Source: Wolfiporia cocos
Lineage: Eukaryota; Basidiomycota; Agaricomycetes; Polyporales; Phaeolaceae
Length of the DNA: 64,000 nucleotides
Direction: 5' to 3'
Assembly (NCBI GenBank): GCA_029448655.1
Contig: JACCLO010000001.1
Span: forward strand, 1,240,001 to 1,304,000
Position 1 is the stretch's first letter; each line of letters begins with the position of its first letter. Below, piece by piece: positions 21,041 to 33,000 of this stretch. The notes below the pieces were generated by a model. That model was not told where the DNA came from. It did no database searches and saw only the letters and a program-made list of their open reading frames with translations. A program made the translations under genes and the position numbers.

Positions 21041-23980
21041 ATGTCCTTACCTACGAGTTATCCTGCTGTGGTGGCAATCGACACTATAACACAGATGTAA
21101 GTATGCCCTTAGTGTCCCATGCCATTCGTAGATAACATCCTGGATGACATTTCGCGCGTCAGTTCTACCACAAACTACTGTTTCGCTGCTGTTGCGGGTA
21201 ACTCACATTTAGCCATCTATTTCGCTACCTAACAGGCCCGCGTACAGCGCTGGTTGTTTACGAACACATCATCACTTTCGACCAGGAGGTTCTTGCTATT
21301 TGGCGATATCGTATGACAGGAGCTACTATTCTCTTTCTCTTCAATCGATATTTGCTCTTGTTAACTGCCATCTCCAACGTGCTTAATACACTCAATTGGA
21401 CTTCCGTTCAGGTGAGTCGTTGAAAGCAGCAACAAGCAGGATTCTAACGATCTCGGTGGCAGTTGTTGCGTGCTTCATATCCTTATCTTGATTACATATT
21501 TTGATCAGACATACAACTCCACTAGTTGCGACGCAGGGAATGTACTGTGGGGCGTTACATGCGTCTTATCGATGATAGCCACAGCAGGTAAGCCTTACAA
21601 CGTATATCGAGATCGATTCGTGTATGGCATCCTACAAAATTCTCGGCACTCCGCGTCTTCGCTATTGCGGGACGAAAGTGGCTGACACAAGCAACAAACT
21701 AGCACTCAACCGGGGGAAGGGGGTTCGCTCAAAGGTGCCTTCCTGGTCCCGGGACCACTAGCCGTCAAAGGCCAAGACAAGTCTGAGGTTTACGCTCAAG
21801 ACTGCCTGGCATATATACTCCTAAGTTGTTTGTACATGTGTACGGGGGCTCTGGGGCGTCTACGTACTGGTATCTAACTGGCTATGAGCTATGGGCCGGT
21901 AATGGCATCGGAGCGCTGGGGTACGCGAGGATGTCCATGGCGACGTAGCGTATAAGGGGCGGATCAATGGAGTAGCCAGTCTATCGGGTTCGATCAGTGG
22001 TTCTCGTCGATCGTGGGTGCGCCGGTAATGGCGGGGTTCTAAGTCCGTGATCGGGCGTGGTCTGCCACGATCGGGTATACGACCGGTGTTCCTCGTTGGT
22101 CGTGTAAGTGCCAGTAATGGCGGTGGTGATTGCTGGTTCGTCAATCGGGGTCTGCCGTCCCACGGGCAGGAGTCTATACAGGTTGTGGTCAGAGGACGCG
22201 TCAGGGGCCTCTGTTCCCGAAGTTTCGGTACTGAGGGTCGATCGTTCACGGCCCGGGTTCCCAGAGGTCGCGGTACTGGAGGGAAGCCGTAGCGTGGACT
22301 CGTAGACTAAGGTCTAGTGCCTGTAATGGGGAGTGTCCGTGCGGTAGGGACGCGAGGTGTTAGGTTTAAGGCTTTGGGTCACGTGCAAGTGTAGACCTTG
22401 CCCCTAGTTGGCGTATAGCGTAGTGTACGGTGGCGGTGTTAGCCTGTAGATTGTACCAGGCGTACCGTTGTGCTATCGTAGCTTGTTTGGACTCTAGGGG
22501 TCGGCTCGTGACTCCGGGGTTTAGGGACTAGGCAGCGTATGTCTTGCTGCCGGGACTTTGGACTGAGTCTAGGGTTAGACTGCTGGTGGTCTGCTAGTGC
22601 CCGTAGTGTCCTGTGTAGTGGAGGGCTTCTACTAGCGTTGCCGTAGGATTCCAGCTGGGCTCGGATGGAGTGCTGTAACGTGCTTATGGCGTGAATGGGG
22701 TGTCAACCTAGGGTGTTCTACTAGGCTTTGAAATTGGCTTGTGACAGTGGCATTGGGCATTGTTGGCCTTATTGACGGGCCTTGTTCCCGCCATAACCTA
22801 CTTCGTTGTTCGTGCCCTTATCTCGTGACTCTTGTTTCTGTACACCAATTATACAGACCATCAACTCACTGGTATCAGTGCGCCTCTAATTCTTACCCCT
22901 ACGTGACCTTTTTGGCTGGCATACCGCAATGCGCGCATACTATGCCTCTCTCTGACAGCGTCTATGACAGGTAAACAGCACATTTAGAGATGGGGACCTG
23001 AGCTGATCATATTGTTAGATGTACGCCAATAAACAAAGATGATTGACGGCTCTAATCACATCGTGCACAGTGCTCATCACAACGCGCATATGCGCCATAG
23101 TCTCAGACTTGGTTGTGGTTGTTGCCACATGGTTGTATGCACTCCCTTGTGCAAAACGTGTCTCAGACACTCAAATCAAGACACCTCTGATGGTCGTGAT
23201 CGTCAGAGATGGTGAGGCGATCGAGCACAATTCACTAGCATCCATTCACATGACTGCCATAGGTACCGGATATTTCATGTACAGCTCTACATTCACTACG
23301 CAGTGCCCAACAATGACCGCATGCATCTAGATTTCTCTCGTTATTGAATATTGCACAGATGGTGTCAGAGCAACTCACCTATTCTGTGCCCGTGAATGTG
23401 ACTACCTACTACTAAACCATTATAACACTTGACCTGATGGCTGTCTAGTTCTATTCAGACTATATCACGGTGTTCATACCAGCGTGAGCACCCTAACTGG
23501 CTGTGAAATTTGTGCACTGCTGAATTCCAGCAGGATATCAGCGATGCTTATTTCGAGGTTCATATTCAATTTGCGCCAGCAAGTTGATGAAGAGAATGGC
23601 ATCTGGTCCAATGATCCGTCATTTGTGGCCAGAAGTATAGGGGCCAGAGGAAGCATAGAATTTGCAAACAGGTTGGTTGGAAACATGGGAGCTACTCTTG
23701 ACTATGGTAGCCCGCTGTTTGATGATGGTGATGAGTCTCACGAAGATGTTGGCTACAATGAGGAGCTTGTGAGTACCCTTACAAGTCACATATCATTCCG
23801 ATGTGACCTTGTTGTCAGATTTTGGAACAAATACATGACATTCAGGGCCATCAACAGGATGGAGAGGCATTGAATGCCGCAAACACTGGCTCATTACAAT
23901 GCCTTGAGCATGCAGGTACACAGGAAAGTGAACTCTATACACATCGCAACTAGTATGAAGAGACGTAACTGCATCTTGGG
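21041..23980 (+). pseudogene. DUF6533 membrane protein gene, copy 1, split by an L6 LTR
   Basis: DUF6533 proteins are multi-pass membrane proteins of unknown function expanded in Agaricomycetes. Exons readable: 21041-21096, 21163-21197, 21236-21411 and 21509-21587, joined by GT..AG introns, giving MSLPTSYP..., NYCFAAVAG and the family core ALVVYEHIITFDQEVLAIWR followed by TILFLFNRYLLLLTAISNVL. The next exon (FSALRVFAIAGRKW) lacks a clear acceptor and is cut by an L6 solo LTR. Later blocks survive: RICAIVSDLVVVVATW at about 23090, KTPLMVVIVRDG at about 23180, TGYFMY at about 23265 and LISRFIFNLRQQVD at about 23550. Several stops between blocks indicate a dead gene. Confidence 0.75.
21683..22746 (+). 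repeat. L6 solo LTR in DUF6533 copy 1
   Basis: TGACACAAGC...GGCTTGTGACA, 1064 bp, target duplication GTGGC at 21678-21682 and 22747-22751. TATA-like 'catatatactcc' lies near 21810. The motif GCCRGTAATGGC occurs three times (21895, 22021, 22110). Confidence 0.9.
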
Positions 23981-24499
23981 GGAAGATTTTAGCTTGTATT
24001 GAACACGTCATTGATATCAGTGGCATGAATGCAGGATCATGCAGGGTTTTCCTCGCTATGTGGGCCTTTTAGCAAACCAACAAAATCCATAGTACTGGTG
24101 CATGTATCCGGAAGGCTGATCTGACGATATAATAATGAGACGCCGACCTATAGTAACTGGCCAGGGAGCACTCCACCTGCAGCTGCGCGATGTGGTGGAT
24201 CTATGATTTCGTACGCGCTACAGTCCTGCAGGTTTTCGGATGTCCGTACGCACCGAATCCACATACTGATAGAGTAAAACTGCTGCTATCGTTATCCAAC
24301 CACAGCAAGATGAACAGACATCCGCTCCATATGTCGTGCGCGGACACGGTTACATCACATCATATTCCGCTCGCATCACCGGCCCCTTCTTCGTATATAT
24401 TGTAAATAATGCGATAAGCAGGAAAGAGCACCATCACCCCTTCTTTTCTTGCTCTTCATGCTGCCGCTCCGTCATTGTCCTCGCCCACCCTGTACTCAA
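23981..24499. other. unassigned 3' flank of DUF6533 copy 1
   Basis: Resembles the segment after DUF6533 copy 3 (about 41700-41960): 'gcgcgatgtgg' versus 'cgcaatgtggc', 'gtacgcac.gaatccacatactgata', then 'cattatcgccctcgccc'. It is part of the duplicated block and no coding signal is seen. Confidence 0.4.
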
Positions 24500-25089
24500 T
24501 CATATCGAGTCGCTTGTATATCGCCCTCCCCCCACTGACGTAGCCAGCGGCAGCCCGCTATCTTGCATGGATATTTCAAAACTGATCTGATAGTTTCCCG
24601 GAAGCTTTGTCGGCGGTCTGCTAGAACCTGCCGCATACAGTGGCGTGGCGCCCTGGATCGACGCCTGGTCTACTGTGCAGTCGACACTGACATTGGCTGG
24701 AAGGACAGGTCTATGAGCAGTCGGCTTATATGGTTGGAGCTTTAGCTGCACAGCGGCCTTTGTTGCCGCATCATCTGGATCGAGTTTTACCTCGAGCAAT
24801 TCATCGTCAGACTCTAATTGGTCGATTTCGCCCTCGCCTTCACTTTCTTCGTCACCTGCACTGCTCTGATCGCTTGACCCCTCCTCATGAACGTCTGATT
24901 CTTCTTTCTCTTCCCAGATGACTCCTCTTCCCCTTGCTTCATCTCGAGCTTGGCCTCTTCCACATTGTTGTTATTATCTATGTTTAGTGATGTGCCGGCC
25001 CGGCCCAGCCTAAAAGCCCCAGGCTTTAGCCCGGCTTTGAACGGCCTTGGCTTTTCAAAGCCTGAAGCCGGGCCCCCATTGACGGCCAC
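24500..25089 (-). pseudogene. gene X fragment, acidic hypothetical protein (copy 1)
   Basis: The minus strand encodes an acidic stretch (EEKEESDVHEEGSSDQSS...ESDDELLEVKLDPDDAATKA) that runs into LKLQPYKPTAHRPVLPANVS and ends SVGGGRYTSDSI. The composition looks like a real low-complexity-plus-ordered protein end, but I do not recognise the family. A GC-rich stretch of short inverted 'aagcccgggc'-type repeats lies at about 25000-25125. A second degenerate copy follows DUF6533 copy 3 at 41960-42175, in the same relative orientation. Confidence 0.4.
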
Positions 25090-25556
25090 GGCTTGGCCCG
25101 GCCTAAGCCGGGGCTTGTCCGGAGCCTGGTACTGTGAGGATGATTATTACTGTAGCCTCATAAGTTTATGATATACTTCTCCCAACTATTTCTTGACAAA
25201 GCAGAACTTTGATATCTTCAATAATTAGTGAAACATAGTGTGAAATCTTTCATCGGCACGGCGTTCTGTGGCGTGCCTACCAAATGGGGTATCATATAGA
25301 CGCCCAAGGGTGTGCGAAAGGCTTCAACACCAAAGATCCAACCCATGGGACTATCCCATAGCTTAAATTGAGTAATATGGAGGTATTACATTAGAATCAA
25401 GCATACTGCTATCATATATGGTGCTATATTATAATTACTAGACATTTTAATCATCCCATCAATCCCGCTCAATCACTCGGGGGTGACATGCGTTGCTCCG
25501 CACAATAAATGCACAGGTGGTGCGCTTCGACAGAGCGGAAAACATCTTGTATTTAA
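25090..25556. other. unassigned AT-rich spacer with a P-module trace
   Basis: From about 25465 it shows 'cccgctcaatcactcgggggtgacat', related to the start of module P. The rest is AT-rich with no gene seen. Confidence 0.35.
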
Positions 25557-26168
25557 TCAGCGCAGGAATCGTGAACATACGTCAGTGCGCAATGCAATAC
25601 TTGCGCTCATGGCCTGGGGATGTTCGTGGATCTCTTCTGGCGCTGCAGGAGGTGGTGGGGTAGGCGACGCGACGACCTCCCACACGCCGACGACGCCCTG
25701 CGTGCGGCGGCGCTCTGCCTCCGCCTGCGCACGCTCCGCATCTGAGTCGGTGTACCCCGGCGACGCGGCGGTCGAGTAGTTCACATACGGGTCGGAGGAG
25801 CGTTGGGCGGGCCTGACGGAGGGGCGCGCAGCAGAGGAGGAGGAAGAAGGAGAAGAGGCGGCGGCGGCGCTGCTACTCCCGGACCTGACGAAGCCCGTGC
25901 CGACGTCGCGCGCAAACACCACGTTCGCGGCCTGTACATGCCGGTTAGGGTCAGCACAAGCGGAGAGTAGAGGGGGACAGCGCACCTGCTCGATGCACGC
26001 CATCTCACGGCGCTCGCCCTCCTCGTAGAGCCCGCGCACGAAGCGCACGACGCTGCCCTTGTGTCGCAGGCCACGCTAGTGCTGTCGCCGCGAGGGCACG
26101 TCGTCCGCAATGTAGATGTTGCAGTACTTGCAAGATTACTCCTTGTGCGAGATCCAGTATTCTGACAT
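25557..26168 (-). pseudogene. WBP4-like U1-type zinc-finger protein, copy 1, truncated
   Basis: WBP4/FBP21-type proteins are pre-mRNA splicing factors with an N-terminal matrin/U1-C-like zinc finger. From ATG at 26168 the minus strand reads SEYWISHKE*SCKYCNIYIA, then DDVPSRRQH*RGLRHKGSVV and RFVRGLYEEGERREMACIEQ. It shows the CxxC and HxxxxxH finger pattern with in-frame stops at two positions. A 54-nt intron (25932-25985) joins to AANVVFARDVGTG. Similarity to copy 2 is lost near 25645, so the C-terminal half (YDPGLIPIKVKKREK in copy 2) is missing. Confidence 0.7.
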
Positions 26169-26436
26169 TGTTGCAATGCTCGAGTCGAGTGTTGGGCGGT
26201 AGGTGTGCAGGGTAGAGTGGTGCCTGGAGGAGTGGTGGTGGCGCCCTGTATCGTGGAAGCGAGCGGTAGTAGACAGTGTATGAAAATATCATGCGCGAGG
26301 AATAGATCGGTAGTCGGGAGGGGAAACGGAGCACTGCTAGGCGTGTCGAAGAGCGTGACACTACAGCCACTCCGAATTGACCGGATCGCTTTCCTAGATG
26401 CCTATGTAAAGAACGGAACACCGGCACAAATAACTG

Positions 26437-27639
26437 CTAGGCGTCCGCGTCGACGACGGTCCACTCGTTGTCGCTCAGCACCCGCGGTGCGAGCGCGGGC
26501 GAGCGCGGCGCAGAGGCCTCGGGGATCGCCTGGAGGCGGTGCGTCTCGTCGGGGTCGCACTCGCTGCCGGCGTCGGAAGAGAGGTACGCGTCGGAGGCGA
26601 CGTGTCGGGCACGGGCGCGGCGCGGAGCGGAGCGCGGCGGGGGCGCGCGTATGCCGGGTGACGTTCGGGCGGAGGAGGTGCGTGAGGCGGTGCGGCGGAT
26701 CATCCTTGTCTGCGCTGGCGTGTCAGTCGGCACGGCGCGTGGTGCGGCGCGGGGCGGGGACACTGAAGCTCACGACGCCGTGGAAGCGCGCGCCACAGTG
26801 CACGACGTAGCGCGCGAACCCGTCGTCGTGCACACTCCACACGAGCCCCAGCGGCGCGCGCTGCACCTCGCCCGCGACGCCCGTCTCGCCGAGGGGCGCG
26901 CCGGGGAATGCGAGCGGCGCGGCGTCGTCTGGCGCGAGGAAGACGTCGTCCGCGAGCCACGCGAGGAGCGCGCTCTCGACGTCGCGCACGAGCGCCTCGG
27001 TGTGCGGGCCGGCGCGGCGGAGCGTGCAGCGCATGCCCTTGAGGCTGAGCGAGAACCGGCCCGTCGCGGCGGGCGAGGGCCCGCGCGTAGGCGGAGCCGC
27101 GGGCGGGATCGATACACTGCGTGGAAGGTGTGGCGGGAGTGGCACGAGGAATGTGGGTACCTTTTTTGGGAAGGGACCGCATAATCGCGCTTGGTGGGGA
27201 GCATGATGTGCGCATTGCCCACAAATTGCGCTAGTGTACGGCCATATCAGAGAGGTGCAGTGGGTGGGAGTGGCGAGCGGCAGCAGTGGATGTTGACTTG
27301 AGGACTTGCTGTATCTCGTCCCAGCGGCGCCGAGACGCCGTTGCGACGAGGTACAGCACCTCTGTGCATTGATTGTGCTAATCTAAAGAGTCGAGTGCTA
27401 CACATCGTTCTCCTTGCGGCGGACCCAGCACTTTCCCTCCTTGTCATCCGCCGGTTGCGCTTGGGCACTGAGAAGACGGCGACCCTGTAGCCAACAGCAG
27501 GGTGGAGATGGGCGAAGCGGCCGGAGAGGCCGGGGGTGCACAGGATGGCGGGGAAGGACATTAGCACTGGCCCGTCAGTCGGCGCAGCAGGAGCGGGTGC
27601 AGCGGGCTAGACAGGGACGGCGGTAGCGGCAGCGTCCAT
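26437..27639 (-). pseudogene. R3H-associated-domain protein gene, copy 2, near complete but broken
   Basis: First exon from ATG 27639 reads MDAAATAVPV*..., with a stop, then MSFPAILCTPGLSGRFAHLH. A one-base deletion lies at KRNRR(.)DKEGKCWVRRKEN. After an intron of roughly 200 nt come NAHIMLPTKRDYAVP (about 27200), then GRFSLSLKGMRCTLRRAGPH, LLAWLADDVFLAPDDAAPLA and LVWSVHDDGFARYVVHCGAR (26723-27145). The last exon reads TRMIRRTASRTSSART... to NEWTVVDADA and ends at 26437. Exon order and GT..AG borders are sensible, but the stop and shift near the N-terminus indicate a pseudogene. The R3H-associated label is from memory; the function of the family is not established. Confidence 0.55.
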
Positions 27640-27689
27640 GGCGGTGAGAGCAGAGCGAGCGAACGAGAGCACAGTGGGGAGCTGAGTGA

Positions 27690-28500
27690 CGTCCGCTTCC
27701 GATCAAATCAATCCCGCTCGATCACGCGGAAGTGACATCCCATCCCGCGTCGACAGAGAAACAATGCTGCAATGCGGTATTCGTAGTCAGCACAGGGATT
27801 ATACATCTTGTGGCACGATATGGCAAAAACCGCAACGTCAACGAGGTTGATTTCTGAAAAAAGACAAAGAAAGTCAAATATCCGAATCATAGTGAGGACC
27901 TCGACTCCTGCGATCGGCCAGCAGTTGGTCTGTCCAACATGCAGAACTTCCCATATGAGCCATGCTCTCGGCGGCTCATATCCGACCCCAATCAGAGGCT
28001 GGTGCGTCCTGTGCCCATCGGCCGCTTTGACGATGGGATATCTTGGGCATTCGGCTCTGGAAGGCATTTTACTGACCATCAACCGAGGCTCGGGTCACAC
28101 TGGCCCAATAATTCATAATTCCCACTCCCGTTCCTCATTGCAATCGTCATCCGAAGCTCGCTTGTGCACATATTTGCCTTACGCGGGACGGATCATCCAA
28201 AAGCTTTATATAGCTTCATTAATCACCATTGCCCTTGCTAGGATAGATTCCGCGTAGTCACTTCGTCAAAATAGCGCGGTAGGAAGTATATCCATGATGC
28301 ACTGCAAACGATGGGTCATCGACACGCACAACAGCCTCTCCAGCGAAAGCAGATCCATTCGTCTCCATCTCGGACGTCTGCTCAGTCATAATTACACAGC
28401 TGCGGGAAGAGTAACACGGTGCACGGATGATGATCTGCACTCGTACTCAACGGCGAACAGCTGGCCTTTCTTCGGAGTCCGCTTCCGATCGCATCGATCC
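27690..28500 (+). repeat. 5' module P, copy 2, not followed by a DUF6533 gene
   Basis: Contains the full P series including 'ccaacatgcagaac', 'gtgcgtcctgtgcccatc', 'accatcaaccgag', 'atgcactgcaaacgatgggt' and 'acacagctgcgggaagag'. Here the sequence departs from the other copies at about 28445 and no DUF6533 exon follows, so this unit lost or never carried the gene. Confidence 0.6.
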
Positions 28501-29513
28501 CACATCAGCAAAACTACAATGTCCTTAATCTGCCTTAATCGCCTTGTTTCAGACAATCAAGATGTAAAGTCACTCAGTTATGGACGACTTATTACAGTAG
28601 ATTCACTTCTTAAGTCAGCTGATTCAGACAGATCAAGACATGATTCAGACGAGTTAAGATTGCAATCATGACGCAAACACAGGTAGCTCAGGTACGCACA
28701 GTAGTGATCTATCACTATTAGCTCATACTTGTACATTTACACACCGGTAGTACTACACTTTAATAAGCACCATAGAAATACTTCAGATATCAGTACACTC
28801 CAGCATAATAAAGTATATTTCATATTAACAAACTCTCTACTATCAGTATCAGTCATGATGCGAGGGGGTGTAATTGATGGTACGATACAGGGGAACTCTC
28901 GGGACAGCGCTGGAAGTACCGTTTTCGCGCAGTCCCTGGTTACCTGTACATGTATATAAGCAGTGCGGCAGGCGCACAGTCACCTCGCCAGTTTGTAACC
29001 ATAACCACCTACCTTGGTCCCTGTCCTTTGAGGTTGCATCTCGAGAACTCCTTGTCGCCTGCCCAGCTCGGCATGTGCAACCTCAGTGACATATCACTGA
29101 TAACGTTGGATTGATGCTGTGCGGTCACTGCAGCATCGAGAATGCTAAGCAAGGTCTTGTGCTTAAGGGATATCGTATAAGGTCACAGACAACAATGCCA
29201 CATCAAATGCGTACTGGTTTTGAAATCCTCCGGCACCTGCAGATCCACCACTGGCGCAGCATCGAGTGCGACCTGCACAGATAGTGGGTGTTAGCTTTGG
29301 GTCAGTAGCAGATGAGAGCACATACGTAGCTAATTATGTTGTGTGTGGCTACTTGAAGTGGAATGCAAACCCAACTGTCAGGCCTGTGCCGTTCATGAGT
29401 GTTGGAAGTCGACGCGCTCGGCGTGCGATGGTGCGATCGGAGTCGCACATCGATCGGAGTCAATAGTGCACCAAGGCGGAAATGGCAGGCACGGCGGGAG
29501 TCGGGGGGCTGAT
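28501..29513. other. unassigned, AT-rich, probably old transposon
   Basis: 28515-28680 has repeated 'ttaatctgccttaatc' and 'gattcagacagatca' words also seen near 32060-32140. TATATAAG lies near 28951. These suggest a decayed LTR, but no terminus or target duplication could be fixed. 29360-29513 has a counterpart near 43000-43110 ('gctcg.cg.gcgatggtgcgatc'). Confidence 0.3.
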
Positions 29514-30444
29514 TGTCACAAGCCAATTTCAAAGCCTAGTAGAACACCCTAGGTTGACACCCCACTCACGCCGTACGCACGCTACAGCACTCCATCCGAG
29601 CCCAGCTGGAATCCCACGGCAACGCTAGTAGGAGCCCTCCGCTATACAGGACACTACGGGCACTAGCAGGCCACCAGCAGTCTAACCCTAAACTCAGTCC
29701 AAGTCCCGGCAGCAAGAGCCATACGCTGCCTAGTCCCTAAACCCCGGAGTCACGAACCGATCCCTAGAGTCCAACAGGCTACGATAGCATGACGGTACGC
29801 CATGTACAACCCAGGCTAACCCGTCACCGCCACTACGCTATACGCCGACTAGGAATATGGTCTACACTCGCACGTGACCCAGAACACTAAACCTAACGCC
29901 TCGCGTCCCCAACGCACGGACACTCGCCATTACTGGCATAGACATTATACTATACCCTGTACGCACCCTGACCTACGAGTACACCAGGCAGGGATAATAA
30001 CCCCAGGCTCTGCACGACTGAGAACCCTACCAGTCACAGAGCGCTACACCCCGATCGTGGCAGACCACGCCCGATCACGGACTTAGAACCCCGCCATTAC
30101 CGGCGCACCTACGATCGACGAGAACCACTGATCGAACCCGACTGATTGGCTACTCATTAGATTCGTCCCATATACGCTACGTCACCATGGACATCCTCGC
30201 ATACCAGCGCTCCGATGCCATCACCGGCACGTAGCCCATAGCCAGTTAGATACCAGTACGTAGAGGCCTCTGAGCCACCGTACACAAACATGTACACATA
30301 GTTTAGGAGTATATATGCCAGGCAGTCTTGAGCGTAAACCTCAGACTTGTCTTGGCCTTTGACGGCTAGTGTTCCCGGGACCAGGAAGGCGCCTTTGAGC
30401 GAGCCCCCTTCCCCCGGTTGAGTGCTAGTTTGTTGCGTGTGTCA
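29514..30444 (-). repeat. L6 solo LTR, antisense
   Basis: TGTCACAAGCC...GCGTGTGTCA, 931 bp, target duplication CTGAT at 29509-29513 and 30445-30449. It is the reverse of the L6 LTR at 21683 and carries GCCATTACTGGC (29936) and GCCATTACCGGC (30093), both minus-strand copies of GCCRGTAATGGC. Confidence 0.9.
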
Positions 30445-30449
30445 CTGAT

Positions 30450-31297
30450 CATCGGGGCGGTACGTGTAGATGAGTCACCGCTAGTATAAAATGGGACAGA
30501 TTGTACGTACCTACACCGTGTGTTTGTAACCCATCCAGACGAAGTCCCTGGAGTCCGAAAGGGAGCGCGTAGCCTCACGAGCGGGCGCCTTCCCGTGAAT
30601 TTCGACAATGAGATGGGCTGGTAAGATGTGAGCCAATACTTTCTACAGGAGAGGCATAAAGTACAGGCATCACATGCCAATGTGAAAAGAATACCTTGCG
30701 GATATATGACCAGGAAATCACCAGGCGTTCAGTGGATTTTTTGCACATGTGCCATATGGCAGCATTTTCGAGATTCAAATGAACTAGTCAGAGCAGCAAA
30801 CAGTAAGGTTCTAGTGACACATATGCCAGAAGACAAGACTGGTAGAGTATGTGAGCATCCAAATGACTAAAGGTTTGTGGATCCGATTAGTACCATACAG
30901 TTTAAGGTTTGTGGCTTACCAGCTGTTACATGCCCCAAATCTTATGGATATACACATGACGTTTCTTTCTGCGTCCCTGATTTACAAGTTCCTTCAATAT
31001 TACAAACATGCAGATCATCCCAATGCTTCCTACTAGCACTGGCTGATGTCTGCGTCACACAGCTATGGCGGCATTCTATGCAATAAGCGAACCTTCCAGC
31101 ATATGGGACTGTGGCGCAAATGTGATCATGCACTGTTAGAGTGAAGGATGAGTCCGGGTCGCTGCGACGGCATTCCATGATGAATACGACCTCCAGGGAC
31201 TAGTCACACGTTGCACCACTCTGTCTATCCTCTAATTCCGAGATAACATGCCCATGCGCACCGTCAAGTCAGAATCTGCAACTTACAGACTCCTTGG
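30450..31297. other. unassigned
   Basis: A plus-strand stretch at about 30510-30870 reads fairly protein-like, with FVTHPDEVPGVRKGARSLTS and, after a stop, WIFCTCAIWQHFRDSNELVR. I recognise no family. It may be a decayed transposase or captured gene. Confidence 0.25.
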
Positions 31298-31305
31298 ATG
31301 TGAAT

Positions 31306-31918
31306 TAGGGCGCGGTGAAATAGAGAGTGCTAAATAGCAGCTGCTATTTAGCAGGTGTAATTTACATGTAAATTACGGTTAAATAGAGATTGGCCAAAAA
31401 TCGGGTGTTAAATTGGGTTAAATAGACAGGGCGGATCGCCACCCCCGACCGCTGCATCATACAGGCTGTATGTTGGGTTATGTCGGAAAATGGGATGCGC
31501 CCCCACAAAGTCATGTATCAATTAGAGCACTTCGTTTGAGGATGCCTCTTATCGACGACGTGCTATTGCAAGGTTTAGACTTGCTTGGCTCCATCAATGC
31601 TTCAAGTATAGGGTACACAAAGAGGTGTCTATTTACAGCCAGTTCAGATGATAATGACATGGCACATTTTTGGACCATGTTTACAAAAAGTAAATTCCCC
31701 TTTTTGGTCGACATTTTTGGTGCGGGCAGTGCGGTTTGGCAGGAAGCGACAGCTGCCTGTTGGTAGAGCAGTCCTGAAAGGCGCCCATGGGAACCAATCA
31801 GGACGCCCGGACCCCCTTGCTAATTAGCTGTTAATTACATGCGTTAAATAGGCCCTCGGAGAGGGCCATTGCTATTTAGCTGTTAAATAGACAGCGATGT
31901 CTATTTCACCGCGCCCTA
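31306..31918. mobile_element. hAT-type non-autonomous element (MITE)
   Basis: Terminal inverted repeats of about 19 bp (TAGGGCGCGGTGAAATAGA and its complement) are flanked by a perfect 8-bp target duplication ATGTGAAT (31298-31305 and 31919-31926), diagnostic of the hAT superfamily. Subterminal GTTAAATAG words repeat near both ends. A 24-bp perfect palindrome built on 'gctaaatagcag' lies at about 31329 and a 20-bp one built on 'gtaatttaca' at about 31356. A 98-codon plus frame (31470-31766) has no transposase motif. The 613-bp length excludes an autonomous copy. Confidence 0.88.
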
Positions 31919-31926
31919 ATGTGAAT

Positions 31927-32239
31927 GAATATGCTGATGATTATGCTCGTGCAATTGCTTTCTAGTAGCTAGTATGTAGGAGCATCAACATTGTCTAGAA
32001 TGTATGAATGCACAGATTACGAGCTAACTGAGAATGTCTGATTGAATCCACCTTGATCTTGATTTACTGAGGCTTCAGACAATTAAGTCCGGCTTAGGCA
32101 TCCAAGTCCGAACTCAGAAGGTTAAGAGTGATCAGAACAGATTCAGGAATCGTAGCTTTGCTGATGCACTCGATCACGCGGATGCGACATCCCACGTCGA
32201 CAGCGAGAAATGCTATGCGGTATTCGTAGTCAGCACAAC
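31927..32239. other. unassigned; end contains the start of module P copy 3
   Basis: From about 32166 'gatcacgcggatgcgacatccc' and 'gtcgacagcg' match module P. The earlier part is unassigned. Confidence 0.4.
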
Positions 32240-33000
32240 TAACGAGGTGTGAGATCCTAGGCGACTGGCATAACACTGCTCATAAATGATTTTGTCAGGA
32301 TCTCAAGAACCAGTCATAATAAATTCAAACCAATTCACATCCTGGATGGTTCAACCCAATGACAATCCAGTATTATCTAAACCCTCCGATAAAAATCCAC
32401 AAAAACACCGATGATAAATCAATAAACCCCATTATCACAGAAGATCCAGAAGACCTTCCAATAAAACACACATCGATATCACAGCATCTCAGAAGCCCTG
32501 GAAACGTTCTAATAATCCCAATACCACAAGGCTACCACAAGGTGATTTTAAACAACAAACTCCTGATCTACCAGAGATATATATATTCAAAGCCACACAG
32601 TAATTAAGTTCACTTCTTTCATTAGTTTATACTTCACAGAAGCATTCCTGAGAATATCAGAACCACCTATACATTCCAGGAAGTATCCATACAACTCTAA
32701 CTCAATCACAATTCAGGGATCAGTAGATACACATGGTTACCACACATCGCATATCCCCAGCCATATCACACATGTTACAATTTACAGAAACCCTTGACAA
32801 AGGTCTAATGAAGTCTATTAGCTTTAATTCACTACCCAGACACCGCTAAACCATTACAGGTATGCGAGACACATAGGTACACACACAGACTCATGTATAT
32901 ATAGTAGAAACCCACCAAGTCTGATCCTCAGCTTGGTTTTAATCAAGTAATATCCTACTCAGTCCTCTAGTGTCTGGGCTCGGTCTGACAGATTTACATC
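32240..33000. repeat. AT-rich LTR-like insertion in module P
   Basis: This ~760-bp AT-rich block separates two parts of module P ('gtcagcaca' at 32228 and 'cttgtggca' at 33005). Near its 3' end it has a TATA-like 'gtatatatagtag' (about 32896). Candidate ends TGTGAGATCC and GATTTACA are LTR-like, but no matching target duplication was found. Confidence 0.4.

Noticed and set aside
25000..25125. GC-rich inverted words as a transcription terminator or MITE
   Set aside because: Only short overlapping repeats of 'aagcccggg' type; no terminal repeats or target duplication.
32240..33000. Full solo LTR call with defined ends
   Set aside because: Candidate TG..CA ends exist but no matching target duplication; kept only as a tentative repeat.
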